Shown here piece after piece: positions 15,222 through 24,368 of a DNA stretch of 30,461 bases. Origin of the DNA: Bacteroidales bacterium. GTDB lineage: Bacteria > Bacteroidota > Bacteroidia > Bacteroidales > Muribaculaceae. How positions within the stretch are numbered: the stretch's first letter is position 1; each line of letters starts with the position of its first letter. The notes under the pieces are model-generated. The model ran no database searches, was not told the origin of the DNA, and saw only the letters and a program-made list of their open reading frames with translations. The stretch spans positions 1-30,461 of the forward strand of contig SFEA01000040.1 in assembly GCA_004557385.1 (NCBI GenBank), read 5' to 3'. The translations under genes were made by a program, and so were the position numbers.

Positions 15222-16451
15222 TTATCGCAGCAGCAGCGAGCCATCGCCATAGCTGAGGAAACGATAGCCACCATCGAGGGCATAGCGATAGATGTCGCGC
15301 CAACGGTCGCCGCCCACAAACGCCGACACCAGCAGCAGCAACGTAGACTGCGGTTGATGGAAATTGGTGATAATGCCGCTTATGATGTGGAACTCAAACG
15401 ACGGTGCAATCATGATTTGCGTAGAACCTATGTAGGTGTCAATGCCGTGGCGGTCGAGGTAGTCGACAATGGCTTGCAAGGCATCGCGAGTGGCAACAGG
15501 GCTACCCTCGGTGTAAGGCATCCACTGCCCCACGCACAGGTCGCTTTCGGTGGCATCGGGGTTTCGCAGCAAAGTGAGTCCGATGTAGTAGAGGCTCTCG
15601 AGCGTGCGCACGCTGGTGGTGCCCACGGCAATAATCGGGCGGTTGGTGTTGATAATGTCAACAATGAGTTGCTTCGGCACCGATATGAACTCGGTGTGCA
15701 TGTCGTGGCCGCCGATGGTATCGCTCTTCACCGGTTGGAACGTGCCGGCGCCAACGTGCAACGTGAGTTCGCGACGCTCAATGCCGCGGCGGTCGCAGTC
15801 GGCAAGCACAGCCTCGGTGAAGTGCAGCCCGGCTGTCGGTGCTGCCACACTGCCCTTGATGTGCGAATACACGGTCTGATAATCGGCGCTGTCGCCGGGT
15901 TCGGTGCTGCGGTTGAGATACGGAGGAATGGGAATCTCGCCCACCGCTTCGAGCACCGACGCAAAGGTGACATCGCTTCTGTCCCAAGTGAATGTAACGA
16001 GGAATGCATTGCCACGGCGTTCACCACGCGTGGCGCTGAGCGTAACCTGCTCGCCATCTATAGTGATAATCTGCTCGAGGTCGCCGCTTTTCCAGCGCTT
16101 GGAGTTGCCCACAAGGCACAGCCAAGTGCAGGTGTGGGTGGTTTGGAAAATCTGGGCATAATCGACAGGCGCAACCGGTTCGAGGCAAAACACCTCGATG
16201 GTGGCACCGCCGCCGGCTTTGCGAAAACGCAGGCGGGCATTAATCACCTTAGTGTTGTTGTAGATGAGCATGCTGTTCTCGGGCAGCAGAGCCGGCACGT
16301 CGCAGAACTGATGCGTGGAGATGTTGCCACCGGCATAAAGCAGCAGCTTGCAGCGGTCGCGGTCGGGCAAAGGATGCTTGGCAATGCGTTCGTCGGGCAG
16401 AGGATAGTCGAAATCCTCAATGCGTATGTTGCGAATGTCGTCGATATTCAT
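15222..16451 (-). CDS. queA: S-adenosylmethionine:tRNA ribosyltransferase-isomerase QueA
   Basis: A 409-residue enzyme of queuosine synthesis. It transfers and isomerises the ribose of SAM onto preQ1 at position 34 of tRNAs with GUN anticodons, making epoxyqueuosine. The family's IEDFDYPLPDERIAKHPLPDRDRCKLL start is visible at residues 8-34, with the core motif PTAGLHFTEAVL, then HVGAGTFQPVKSDTIGGHDMHTE, and finally the C-terminal ITNFHQPQSTLLLLVSAF. The E. coli enzyme is about 50 residues shorter; longer versions are common in Bacteroidetes. I use the ATG at 16451 because the conserved start follows it directly. The gene is 85 bases after a DUF4919-like gene on the same strand. Confidence 0.96.
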   Translation of the reverse strand: MNIDDIRNIRIEDFDYPLPDERIAKHPLPDRDRCKLLLYAGGNISTHQFCDVPALLPENSMLIYNNTKVINARLRFRKAGGGATIEVFCLEPVAPVDYAQIFQTTHTCTWLCLVGNSKRWKSGDLEQIITIDGEQVTLSATRGERRGNAFLVTFTWDRSDVTFASVLEAVGEIPIPPYLNRSTEPGDSADYQTVYSHIKGSVAAPTAGLHFTEAVLADCDRRGIERRELTLHVGAGTFQPVKSDTIGGHDMHTEFISVPKQLIVDIINTNRPIIAVGTTSVRTLESLYYIGLTLLRNPDATESDLCVGQWMPYTEGSPVATRDALQAIVDYLDRHGIDTYIGSTQIMIAPSFEFHIISGIITNFHQPQSTLLLLVSAFVGGDRWRDIYRYALDGGYRFLSYGDGSLLLR

Positions 16452-16536
16452 TGTTTTGTTGAGAAATTGGGGTTTTGCATTGGCAATGTGCCGAATGGAT
16501 GTAAAGGCGTGAGCAATGAGCCATCGCATGGGGGCT

Positions 16537-17238
16537 TCATTCCACAAATTTCACGTCAGCCACCTCCATGATTTTCGATGCATCGAAGTAGAAACCTTCG
16601 GGCGATTTATCGTTTTTCTTCTTCACAGCAATGAAGTCGATGTTGTTGGGCATCGATTTATGCTCCACCGCCACATAACCAAGCTTGTTGAGAATGTAAT
16701 ATTCGTGAGTTGCCGATGTCACCACCCAAGGATTTTCGGCAGTGCCGTTGCCGCTCGACAAGATGGCGGCAATGATGTGGTTGAGGCGATATTGACGAAT
16801 GGCTGCACGAGCATATTTCTTTTTCTGCTTGAGCGCGAAAATGTAGAACTCCATTTGCTGGAGGTCGAAGATGTTGTCGTTGAGCGATAGCTCGGCATAT
16901 TTTTCAATAGTGTCGCACTCGGCACGGGTGAATTCCTTCTTGTAATAGAGCGACTCAATCATGTCGGAAAACGGCGACTCGCGAAACGGATTATAATCCT
17001 CCTGAAAAACATATCCGTAATAGAAATGACGATATTGGTCGAAGGTCATGGTGGTGTCGTTGCTCTGAAAACCTTTAATCAGCTTCGGGAAGAAGTATTT
17101 CGACGACGGGTTTTGAGTTTCGACGCGTATGCTGTCGAAATTCACTGCCTTTATTTCGAACTTCTGTGCCACCGATGGCAAAGAGAGCGCCACCAAAAAT
17201 GTTGCAATTATAGTGAATAAAAAATATCTCATTCTCAT
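16537..17238 (-). CDS. Exported DUF4919-like protein
   Basis: A 233-residue exported protein with a signal peptide (about 1-25, ending in SVAQ). The mature part has the segments NDTTMTFDQYRHFYYGYVFQEDYNPF and EYYILNKLGYVAVEHK, which match the DUF4919 pattern of Bacteroidales as I remember it. Its function is unknown and no catalytic motif is seen. Two nearby ATG codons (17238 and 17232) could start it; both precede the hydrophobic segment and I list the first. It follows the membrane-protein gene by about 57 bases and precedes queA by 85, so it may belong to the same transcript. Confidence 0.8.
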   Translation of the reverse strand: MRMRYFLFTIIATFLVALSLPSVAQKFEIKAVNFDSIRVETQNPSSKYFFPKLIKGFQSNDTTMTFDQYRHFYYGYVFQEDYNPFRESPFSDMIESLYYKKEFTRAECDTIEKYAELSLNDNIFDLQQMEFYIFALKQKKKYARAAIRQYRLNHIIAAILSSGNGTAENPWVVTSATHEYYILNKLGYVAVEHKSMPNNIDFIAVKKKNDKSPEGFYFDASKIMEVADVKFVE

Positions 17239-17295
17239 TATATTCAAAAACCTTTTTCGTTAATGCGGCTTGCTCCTCAAGGGGCAATCGGCTGG

Positions 17296-17826
17296 CTACC
17301 GAACCAAAAAGCCTTCGATGGCAATGCCAATGATTGCCACAGCCACTATTGCCGGCAAACCCTTTGCACAAAAGTACTGAATAAAAGTGAAAGTAGGAAA
17401 TTTCAGCCAACTGCCTTTTGGCGTTCGCGAGTAGGCAAACAGCCCAAGAAAAGTGCCAAGAATCACGCCCAAAATCACAATTCGGGCGCTCACGGCAATG
17501 CCCACAGCCAAACCAGCCAAGGCGCCAAGCCCTACATACAGGTTTGAGGCTCGCGACGCTGCCGGCTCGCCTTTGGGCAACAGCATGTGCAACAATGCAA
17601 CCAACAAAGTGGCGCATCCCCAAAACACCAAAGTGCTGGTAGTGAGATAGATATATGTGCTTGCATGCAACGCCAGCAGCGACGCATAGGCTGGAACGGC
17701 GGCAGGATATCGAGGTTTGAACAGCAACACGAGCGTGAGCGCAAGCGCTATCAATCCCACGATGAGCAGCACAACAAATTGGTGAGCGGAGAGAGTTACA
17801 CCTGAGCTTATAATTACAGTGAACAT
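17296..17826 (-). CDS. Multi-pass membrane protein of unknown function
   Basis: A 176-residue inner-membrane protein with about five hydrophobic helices (roughly residues 14-36, 45-65, 68-88, 100-135 and 155-172). No named motif is seen. I start it at the ATG at 17826. A TTG at 17874, only six bases after the preceding stop, is in frame and would add 16 residues, but these do not look like part of the membrane fold. Its place directly downstream of the 7TM-HD gene suggests the same transcript. A GC-rich helix run with conserved small residues (GLGALAGLAVGIAV) is notable but not diagnostic. Confidence 0.75.
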   Translation of the reverse strand: MFTVIISSGVTLSAHQFVVLLIVGLIALALTLVLLFKPRYPAAVPAYASLLALHASTYIYLTTSTLVFWGCATLLVALLHMLLPKGEPAASRASNLYVGLGALAGLAVGIAVSARIVILGVILGTFLGLFAYSRTPKGSWLKFPTFTFIQYFCAKGLPAIVAVAIIGIAIEGFLVR

Positions 17827-17880
17827 TCTGCTGAAATCGGGTATAGAAAATTTATAATTAATTAAGAAAAACAACTCATT

Positions 17881-20028
17881 TTAAGCTTTGTCCTCGCCGC
17901 CGTTTTTTGCCTCGGCTGCCGCATCAACCGGCTTGGCGTCGGCGATGTCCGATGGCTTGGTGTCGGCAGATTCCGGCTCGGCGGGCTTACGCTTAATCTG
18001 GTCGGGGTATTTCACTCGCATGTGATAGAATGTGCCCAGACGGTCGATGAACGTGCGCTTAATCACCTCAACGTCGCGGAAACTGATGGGCGCATCTTTT
18101 AGCAAACCGTTGGCAATCTGGCTATCGATGATTTTGTTCACCAAGTTAGTGATGGCTTCACGGCTGTGGTCGGTGAGGCTCTTCGAAGCAGCCTCGGTGG
18201 CGTCAGCCATCATCACAATAGCCACTTCGCGCGTCTGCGGATTCGGACCGGGATAGGTGAACGGTTCGGGGTCGATGGTTTCGTCGGGGTGCTGATTGCA
18301 CGCCTGAGTGTAGAAATATCGAGCCAATCCGTGACCGTGATGCTGCACAATAAAGTCCTTGATTGCCTGCGGCAACTTGGCTTTGTCGGCAAGTTCGAGA
18401 CCGTCGGTCACGTGACGAATTACAATCGACGCACTTTGCTCGGGCGTGAGCAGGCTGTGCGGATTCACGCCGCGCTGATTCTCGGTGAAAAAGTTCGGGC
18501 TCTTGGTCTTGCCAATGTCGTGATAAATGGCTCCCACACGCACCAGCTGCACGTTGGCGCCAATCAAGTGGGCAGCCTCGGCGCCCAGGTTAGCCACTTG
18601 CATGCTGTGCTGGAATGTGCCCGGACAAAGGTCGGACAACTGGCGCAGAAGCGGCTGATTGAGGTCGGTGAGCTCAACCAGCGTGAGCGATGAAGTGAAT
18701 CCAAACAGCTTTTCGAGCATATATATGAGCAAATTGCTGAACGACAGCAAGATGGCATTAATCACAAAGTAGAAGAACACATATTTGCTGATGCCGTTGA
18801 TAGTGCCCTTCTCCATCACAAAGAAAGCAATGTAGATGATGCTGTAGCACACAAACACCATCCCGGCGGTGCGAGCCAGCTGCGAACGGCGCGACATCTC
18901 TTGGATAGTGGCAACCGAGATGATGCCTATGGCAAACTGCATGAGCACAAGGTCGGTGGAATATGACGAAACAATCGAAGCCAGCATCACTTCAACGCAA
19001 TGCACCACAATCGCCAGATTAGAGTCGAAGAACGTGGTCATCACAATCGGCACAAGCGCAAACGGCATAATGTAAGCCGTCTTAACAGGGTCGACGCTGA
19101 TGCCCAGGAAGAAAAGCGCCGTGAAGCAAGTGAGCAGCGACATCACAAACGTGAGCTTGCGCATGTCGTAGAACACTTGCGAGCGAAGCACGCCAAGGTA
19201 GATGTAGAGCATAAGCATGAGTATGGTGATGATGCACACTCGGCTTAGAATGTAATAGTTCGATTCCTGCTTGCCCATGGCATTGGCTTCGTATTCCTGC
19301 TTCATATAGTTGAGCGCCGACACCACTTGCGGAGTGACCACGCTGCCGCGGTCGATGATGCGTTCGCCTTTCTGAATGATACCCACAGGGGCAAGTTCTT
19401 TTTGCAATCGCACACGCAGCATATCCATCGAGCGTACCGAGTCGACCACCACGTTTGGCTGAAGGAAGGCATTCAAATGCAACGATGCAAACTTTTCACG
19501 CAGATTCTGCTCGGCAGCCAGCGAATCGAGATGCTCATACGCTGCACGCACCGACAGGAAATCGCCGGTGGGAATGTTTTCGATGGTGTGGTTGTCGGCT
19601 TCGTGGCGCACATACGGCAAGCTGCCATTGCAAATGCGCTCGTAGGTGTTATTGTCCACAATGCCACGGTCGTAAACCTGATTGAGGATGCGCACATAAA
19701 ACAAGCGTTCGCTGCTCGAAGCCTTGGCATTTTGCAGATATTGCGCCAGCATCTTCAGCTGCGATGCCGACACCGCTTTGTTGATTTTGTATACGTTCAC
19801 AAAACTGCGAATCACACTGTCGCGGCGATGAGTGGCAGTGGCAGTGTCGAGTTCGATGGGAATATCGAACGGCGCAGTGAGCAGAGAATATTCCCACGGC
19901 TTATCTACCTGATAGGAGTAGTGAAACTTATCGTCGTGAGGCAAGCATAATGCCACGATGGTTATTGCACCCACAAGCAAAAGTACTTGCAGGAGTGTGG
20001 TACGCTTTATTTTCTTAAAGAAATCCAT
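17881..20028 (-). CDS. 7TM-HD family phosphohydrolase (PgpH-like c-di-AMP phosphodiesterase)
   Basis: A 715-residue inner-membrane protein. A first membrane helix (about 12-30) is followed by an extracytoplasmic 7TMR-HDED region (about 35-265), a block of membrane helices (about 270-465) and a cytoplasmic HD domain. The HD domain has H-D at residues 503-504 (VGAIYHDIGK), the FFTENQ segment that follows, a second histidine run (IVQHHGHGL) and an MMADATEAASKSL segment. Characterised members such as Listeria PgpH hydrolyse cyclic di-AMP. The C-terminus is an Ala/Asp/Lys/Pro-rich tail. I start it at the ATG at 20028. It follows the Rel/SpoT gene by about 20 bases, so the two are very likely co-transcribed. 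Confidence 0.9.
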   Translation of the reverse strand: MDFFKKIKRTTLLQVLLLVGAITIVALCLPHDDKFHYSYQVDKPWEYSLLTAPFDIPIELDTATATHRRDSVIRSFVNVYKINKAVSASQLKMLAQYLQNAKASSSERLFYVRILNQVYDRGIVDNNTYERICNGSLPYVRHEADNHTIENIPTGDFLSVRAAYEHLDSLAAEQNLREKFASLHLNAFLQPNVVVDSVRSMDMLRVRLQKELAPVGIIQKGERIIDRGSVVTPQVVSALNYMKQEYEANAMGKQESNYYILSRVCIITILMLMLYIYLGVLRSQVFYDMRKLTFVMSLLTCFTALFFLGISVDPVKTAYIMPFALVPIVMTTFFDSNLAIVVHCVEVMLASIVSSYSTDLVLMQFAIGIISVATIQEMSRRSQLARTAGMVFVCYSIIYIAFFVMEKGTINGISKYVFFYFVINAILLSFSNLLIYMLEKLFGFTSSLTLVELTDLNQPLLRQLSDLCPGTFQHSMQVANLGAEAAHLIGANVQLVRVGAIYHDIGKTKSPNFFTENQRGVNPHSLLTPEQSASIVIRHVTDGLELADKAKLPQAIKDFIVQHHGHGLARYFYTQACNQHPDETIDPEPFTYPGPNPQTREVAIVMMADATEAASKSLTDHSREAITNLVNKIIDSQIANGLLKDAPISFRDVEVIKRTFIDRLGTFYHMRVKYPDQIKRKPAEPESADTKPSDIADAKPVDAAAEAKNGGEDKA

Positions 20029-20049
20029 TTCCAAGAGCTGTTAATGTGT

Positions 20050-22278
20050 TCACTTGTTAAGTCTGACGGCATTCTTCACGCCCTGCACCTGGCGCATGCG
20101 TTTGCAAAGATTGTCCACCACCTTGGTGTCGCCCACCAGCACATCGAGCTCGCACTTAAACACGCCGTCGTTGGCGGCAATGTTCAGGCGGCGCAGATTG
20201 ATTGACAGTGTGGTGGAAATCAAATAAGCAATTTCTTGCAAAATGCCCATGCGGTCGATGCCTGTCACCTCAATCGAGGCAAGGAATTTGGCTGAATGGT
20301 CTTCCCACTTGGTTTGCAACAGGCGTCCGCCGAAACTGCTCTTGAGGCGCATCATGTTGGGGCAAGTGAGTTTGTGCACCTCCACTATGTTGTTTTGGTT
20401 CACAAATCCCACCACGTCGTCGCCGGGAATGGGATGGCAGCAATCGGCAAGCGTATAGTTTCGCACGCCGTTCACGCTGGTGAGGTTATACACGATTTTC
20501 GGGTCGATTTTGCCTTCGAACTTAATCACCTCAGGCTCATCTTTCTGCTTCGAGCCAATGCGGAAAATCTTCGACAGCAAGCCGTTGTTCTTCGACTTGC
20601 GGGCGTGCTTGAGCAGCTGGTCGGAAAGGGCTATCTCGTTGTTGCCAATCATGAAGCACAGTTCGTCGCCGTTGCGCAGCCCCATGTTGCCCACAATCTT
20701 GGTGATGGTTTCGTTGTTAAACTCCAGATTGTTTTCTTGCAAGAATTTGCGCAACAATGCTTCGCCTTCTTCAGCCACATGGCGGTGGTCGCGTCGCAAA
20801 GCGGCATGCAAGCGTTGCTTACCCTTGGCGGTGACCAAAAACGATTCCCATTCGGGTTGCGGCTGCTGCGAGTTCGAGGTGAGCACCTCGGCCTGGTCGC
20901 CACTCGCCAACTTGTGCGACAGCGGCACCAGCTTGTGGTTCACCTTGCCGGCAATGCAGTGGTTGCCCAGCTCGCTGTGCAGGTTGTAAGCCAAATCGAG
21001 CACCGAAGCGCCATTGGGCAATGTGATTAGCTCGCCCTTTGGAGTGAACACCACAATTTCCGAGGCAAACAGATTGAGCTTGATGGTGTCGAGAAAATCT
21101 ATGGCGTTTGGTTCGGGATTCTTAAGGATGTCCTCGATGGTTTGCAGCCAGATGGCAAGTTCGTTTTCCTCCTCGCCCTCGCCGATTTTATATTTCCAGT
21201 GGGCAGCAAATCCGCGCTCAGCCATTTCGTCCATGCGTTGGCTGCGAATTTGCACCTCCACCCAGTTGCCGTCGGGACCCATCACCGTGAGGTGCAGGGC
21301 GCGATAGCCATTTGCCTTTGGGGTGCTAATCCAGTCGCGGGTGCGGTCGGGGTGCAAGCGATATAGGTCGGTGATTTCGCTGTAGATGTTCCAGCAGATG
21401 CGTTTCTCGTCGGCTTCGTTAGGGCACTCAAACACTATTCGAGCCGCATATAGGTCGTAAACCTCCTCAAACGGCACCCGCTTGGTTTCCATCTTGTTCC
21501 ATATCGAGTAGACGCTTTTCACACGGGCTTTCATCTCGTAGTGCAGTCCCATCTTGTCGAGTTTCTCTTTGATTGGCTTTGAGAAGCGCTCAAAGAGGTC
21601 GTTGCGCTGCTGCTCGGTGTCGAGAATCTTCTGTCGGATGTTTTTATAAATGTCGGGATGCTCGTATTTGAAGCTGAGGTCTTCGAGTTCAGTCTTAATG
21701 GCAAACAAGCCAAGGCGATGAGCCAACGGCGCATAGATGTATAGCGTTTCGCCGGCAATCTTATATTGCTTGCTGGGCAGCATCGAGCCCAAGGTGCGCA
21801 TGTTGTGCAGGCGGTCAGCCATCTTGATGAGCACCACGCGGATGTCGCTGCTCATGGTCAGCAGCAGTTTGCGGAAGTTCTCGGCTTGTGCCGATGCTTT
21901 GTCGCCAAAGATGCCGCCCGAAATCTTTGTCAACCCCGACACTATTTCGGCAATCTTCTTGCCAAACTGCGCCTCGATGTCTTCAACAGTGTATTCGGTG
22001 TCCTCAACCACATCGTGTAGCAGAGCCGAGCAAATCGACGTGGACCCAAGTCCGATTTCCTGGCTCACGATGCGCGCCACCTCGATGGGATGCATGATAT
22101 ACGGTTCACCACTGCGGCGGCGAACACCCTTGTGCGCCTCGCAAGCAAAGCGAAATGCACGGTCGATGATGTCCACTTTTTTGCGGTGGTTGCTTGCCAG
22201 ATACCCGTCGCGAAGCACCTTGTATGCTCCATTCACCATATCCTCCTCTTCTTTGGGAGTAAGATTGTATTTTTCCAT
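20050..22278 (-). CDS. Rel/SpoT family (p)ppGpp synthetase/hydrolase
   Basis: A 742-residue cytoplasmic enzyme of the stringent response. The N-terminal HD hydrolase domain (about 40-190) has the metal-binding pair His88-Asp89 in SALLHDVVEDT. The synthetase domain (about 230-385) has WISTPKANGYRALHLTV and EVQIRSQRMDEMAERGFAAHW. A TGS domain follows (about 405-465, FTPKGELITLPNGASVLDLAY), then a helical and zinc-finger-like region with DCCHPIPGDDVVGF, and an ACT domain (about 665-740). Intact motifs in both catalytic domains suggest a bifunctional Rel. It starts at the ATG at 22278. A TAAGTTTG box at 22350-22357 may be its -7 element. Confidence 0.95.
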   Translation of the reverse strand: MEKYNLTPKEEEDMVNGAYKVLRDGYLASNHRKKVDIIDRAFRFACEAHKGVRRRSGEPYIMHPIEVARIVSQEIGLGSTSICSALLHDVVEDTEYTVEDIEAQFGKKIAEIVSGLTKISGGIFGDKASAQAENFRKLLLTMSSDIRVVLIKMADRLHNMRTLGSMLPSKQYKIAGETLYIYAPLAHRLGLFAIKTELEDLSFKYEHPDIYKNIRQKILDTEQQRNDLFERFSKPIKEKLDKMGLHYEMKARVKSVYSIWNKMETKRVPFEEVYDLYAARIVFECPNEADEKRICWNIYSEITDLYRLHPDRTRDWISTPKANGYRALHLTVMGPDGNWVEVQIRSQRMDEMAERGFAAHWKYKIGEGEEENELAIWLQTIEDILKNPEPNAIDFLDTIKLNLFASEIVVFTPKGELITLPNGASVLDLAYNLHSELGNHCIAGKVNHKLVPLSHKLASGDQAEVLTSNSQQPQPEWESFLVTAKGKQRLHAALRRDHRHVAEEGEALLRKFLQENNLEFNNETITKIVGNMGLRNGDELCFMIGNNEIALSDQLLKHARKSKNNGLLSKIFRIGSKQKDEPEVIKFEGKIDPKIVYNLTSVNGVRNYTLADCCHPIPGDDVVGFVNQNNIVEVHKLTCPNMMRLKSSFGGRLLQTKWEDHSAKFLASIEVTGIDRMGILQEIAYLISTTLSINLRRLNIAANDGVFKCELDVLVGDTKVVDNLCKRMRQVQGVKNAVRLNK

Positions 22279-22349
22279 CGAATTGACTGTTTTAGTTTGC
22301 TATTGTTAGTTGCACCAGCCCGTGTGCCACTATTTTTGATAATTAACTA

Positions 22350-22357
22350 CAAACTTA
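22350..22357 (-). promoter_or_regulatory. -7 promoter element for the rel gene
   Basis: TAAGTTTG on the minus strand fits TAnnTTTG, about 70 bases before the start; no clear TTG lies upstream. Confidence 0.35.
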
Positions 22358-22460
22358 CTAAATTCCTGTGGAATTTGCCTATTATACGCACATTTTTTTG
22401 AACGTATTCCGACAAAAAATCACAAAAAATCATGGAAGATGAGCGGCCAATGGCATTCAC

Positions 22461-23255
22461 TTATTCCACGGCGGGATGCAGATACTTGTCGCCGATGCCT
22501 ATGCCAAAAAGTGCATAGTCGTAAATCACCGGGTCGGCGGGGCGCATTTGGCGCAGAATCTCGGTTAGCTCAACCACCGTGCGGCGGTCGTTGGCGCGAC
22601 GCTCAATCATGCCCAAAGCACGCGCCGTGTCGCCCACATGCACGTCGAGCGGTATGTATAGCTGGCTGGGCTTGATGGCACTCCACACGCCAAGGTCCAC
22701 GACGCCGTCGTTGCGCACGAGCCATCGCAGCGCCATATTGATGCGCTTCAGCGCCGTGGTGCGCAGTGCCGAGGGCAGGCAGCGCGAGTCGGTTGCGCCC
22801 TGATTGGCTTGGGCAAACTCGTTTTGCATCAGTTCAGTCAGCTTCCACGCCGGGGCTTCGCTGTCGCCCACATGGTGGTGCAGCGCCAACTGGTGCAACG
22901 AGCCGTATTGCTTGAAAATACGGTGAAATCCACGCAGCATATAGCGCATGTTTTTAGCAAAAAACGTGCGGTGGATGTTGATGTCGGGCAAATCCTCAAA
23001 AGCCTGGTCCATAACATAGTTGTAGGGCTGATTCTCCATGATGGTGAGCATCTTTTGGCAGTTATTGCAAATCATTTTGCGGTTGCCCCACGCGATGGTT
23101 GCGCACAATATCGACACCAATTCAATGTCCTGCAAGCGGTCGAACCGACGCGGAAACTGCACAGGGTCGTTGGCAATGAAATCGGTGGTGTTTATTCGTC
23201 GAGCTTCGCTATCGAGAAATTCTTTGAGATTCGTAAATTCGTCTTTGTTGAGCAT
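22461..23255 (-). CDS. TIGR02757 (DUF2400) family protein
   Basis: A 264-residue cytoplasmic protein. It matches the TIGR02757 pattern of Bacteroidetes and some other phyla: DPVQFPRRF, then DIELVSILCATIAWGNRK, later SALRTTALKRINMALRWLVR and PLDVHVGDTARALGM. The helix-hairpin-like layout is reminiscent of DNA-glycosylase-fold proteins, but no activity is known to me. I use the ATG at 23255; a GTG at 23261 overlaps the upstream stop (TAGTG) and would add two residues. Either way it is tightly coupled to the DUF3298-like gene before it. Confidence 0.9.
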   Translation of the reverse strand: MLNKDEFTNLKEFLDSEARRINTTDFIANDPVQFPRRFDRLQDIELVSILCATIAWGNRKMICNNCQKMLTIMENQPYNYVMDQAFEDLPDINIHRTFFAKNMRYMLRGFHRIFKQYGSLHQLALHHHVGDSEAPAWKLTELMQNEFAQANQGATDSRCLPSALRTTALKRINMALRWLVRNDGVVDLGVWSAIKPSQLYIPLDVHVGDTARALGMIERRANDRRTVVELTEILRQMRPADPVIYDYALFGIGIGDKYLHPAVE

Positions 23256-23260
23256 TGTCA

Positions 23261-24187
23261 CTAATGTTTTTTAGGGCGTGAGTAGTTGGCATTGTTTATC
23301 ACAATGTCCTTCATTTCGGGCGTCAGCAGTGGCGTGATGCTGTTGTAAGGCAGTTTCACGGTCACTTCGCCGTCGGCGGCATACCCCACCTCGTAGCGCG
23401 GAAACACAAAGTGAATGCCTTCAGGCTCGAGGCGGAAACTCGGAATGCGCGACGCCTGCTTGAGGCACATTCCTCGGCGGTTGAGCTGGTCGATTCGCCT
23501 ATTGAGCGCACGCAACAGCGCTTTTTGGTCGCCTACGATGTCGTCGAGTGTGAGCACATTGCCCTTCAGGCGGTCGTAAACTAAATATTTACGCACATCG
23601 GTTTCCGTAGCAGCACCAGCGCATTGATGGATGCGCAGCTGAAACTCAACAAGGCGGTCGGAAGTGAGGTAAACTTGCAGCACATGGCGCGAGCGAAAGG
23701 CGTGCCCCGTGGGTACATTGCTCGGCAATGACTTTACGGTTTCAACATAGTCGCTGTTCACCCCTTCGGGGAACTTCGGCTGCATAATCACGTTGTCGAT
23801 GGCTATGTATATGTTGTCGGTGTGCTCGCCAAACAGTGCGTCGATGATGGCTCGGTGCAACGTGTTCAGCCTACGCTCGCCGTTTACCGCCACAGGCCAC
23901 TGAAGCTTCACATGGCGTGCACAATAATAAGCATTTATGCCACTGTCGCCTTCGGTGAAAGTTTTATAAAACGCCTGTTTGTCGATGGCTATGAGTTCGT
24001 CGGGCTTATTGCTTGGCGGCTCGGCTTTCCACACCTTGTCGGTGGGTTTCTTGGGTTGCTCGGCAGCGGGCACAGTGTCGTGCACGGGCACCTCCTCGCG
24101 CCCGAGTCCACCATATCGCCACAGGGCTGCTATTGCATTAACCCCGAGCAGAATCAGTATCACAAATCTTGCCGTTTCGCGTGTCAT
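23261..24187 (-). CDS. DUF3298/RsiV-like envelope protein
   Basis: A 308-residue protein with one N-terminal membrane helix (about 7-23), which may anchor it facing the periplasm. A Pro/Glu/Lys-rich linker (about 30-65) follows. The C-terminal half has the DUF3298 signature region: LDDIVGDQKALLRALNRRI and later FRLEPEGIHFVFPRYEVGYAADG with VKLPYNSITPLL. In Bacillus RsiV this domain binds lysozyme; here that can only be a hint. I start it at the ATG at 24187. Its stop overlaps the possible GTG of the next gene, so the two are co-transcribed. A TAACTTTG box lies at 24231-24238. Confidence 0.82.
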   Translation of the reverse strand: MTRETARFVILILLGVNAIAALWRYGGLGREEVPVHDTVPAAEQPKKPTDKVWKAEPPSNKPDELIAIDKQAFYKTFTEGDSGINAYYCARHVKLQWPVAVNGERRLNTLHRAIIDALFGEHTDNIYIAIDNVIMQPKFPEGVNSDYVETVKSLPSNVPTGHAFRSRHVLQVYLTSDRLVEFQLRIHQCAGAATETDVRKYLVYDRLKGNVLTLDDIVGDQKALLRALNRRIDQLNRRGMCLKQASRIPSFRLEPEGIHFVFPRYEVGYAADGEVTVKLPYNSITPLLTPEMKDIVINNANYSRPKKH

Positions 24188-24215
24188 ATTCAAGAGAATT
24201 TTTGCAGCGGCTATA

Positions 24216-24270
24216 TGCCCAACTCTTGCGCAAAGTTAGTGAAAATTGTGCAAATATCGGCAATTGGGCA
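24216..24270. promoter_or_regulatory. Divergent intergenic region with -7 box and flanking inverted repeat
   Basis: TAACTTTG on the minus strand (24238-24231) fits the -7 consensus for the DUF3298-like gene; the nearest TTG is 22 bases upstream. TGCCCAA (24216-24222) and TTGGGCA (24264-24270) bracket it as a 7-bp inverted repeat that might be an operator. Confidence 0.35.
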
Positions 24271-24368
24271 ACGTGGTGCGTCAATTTTAATTCTATGATT
24301 ATTTTTCGATTGCTGTGCAATATTTTGCCCCGGACTAACGATTTATTAATGATTAGCATAGTTTTCAC

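Noticed and set aside
15354..16571. 405-codon open frame opposite queA
   Set aside because: Antisense to a gene with full QueA motifs; no protein-like features of its own.
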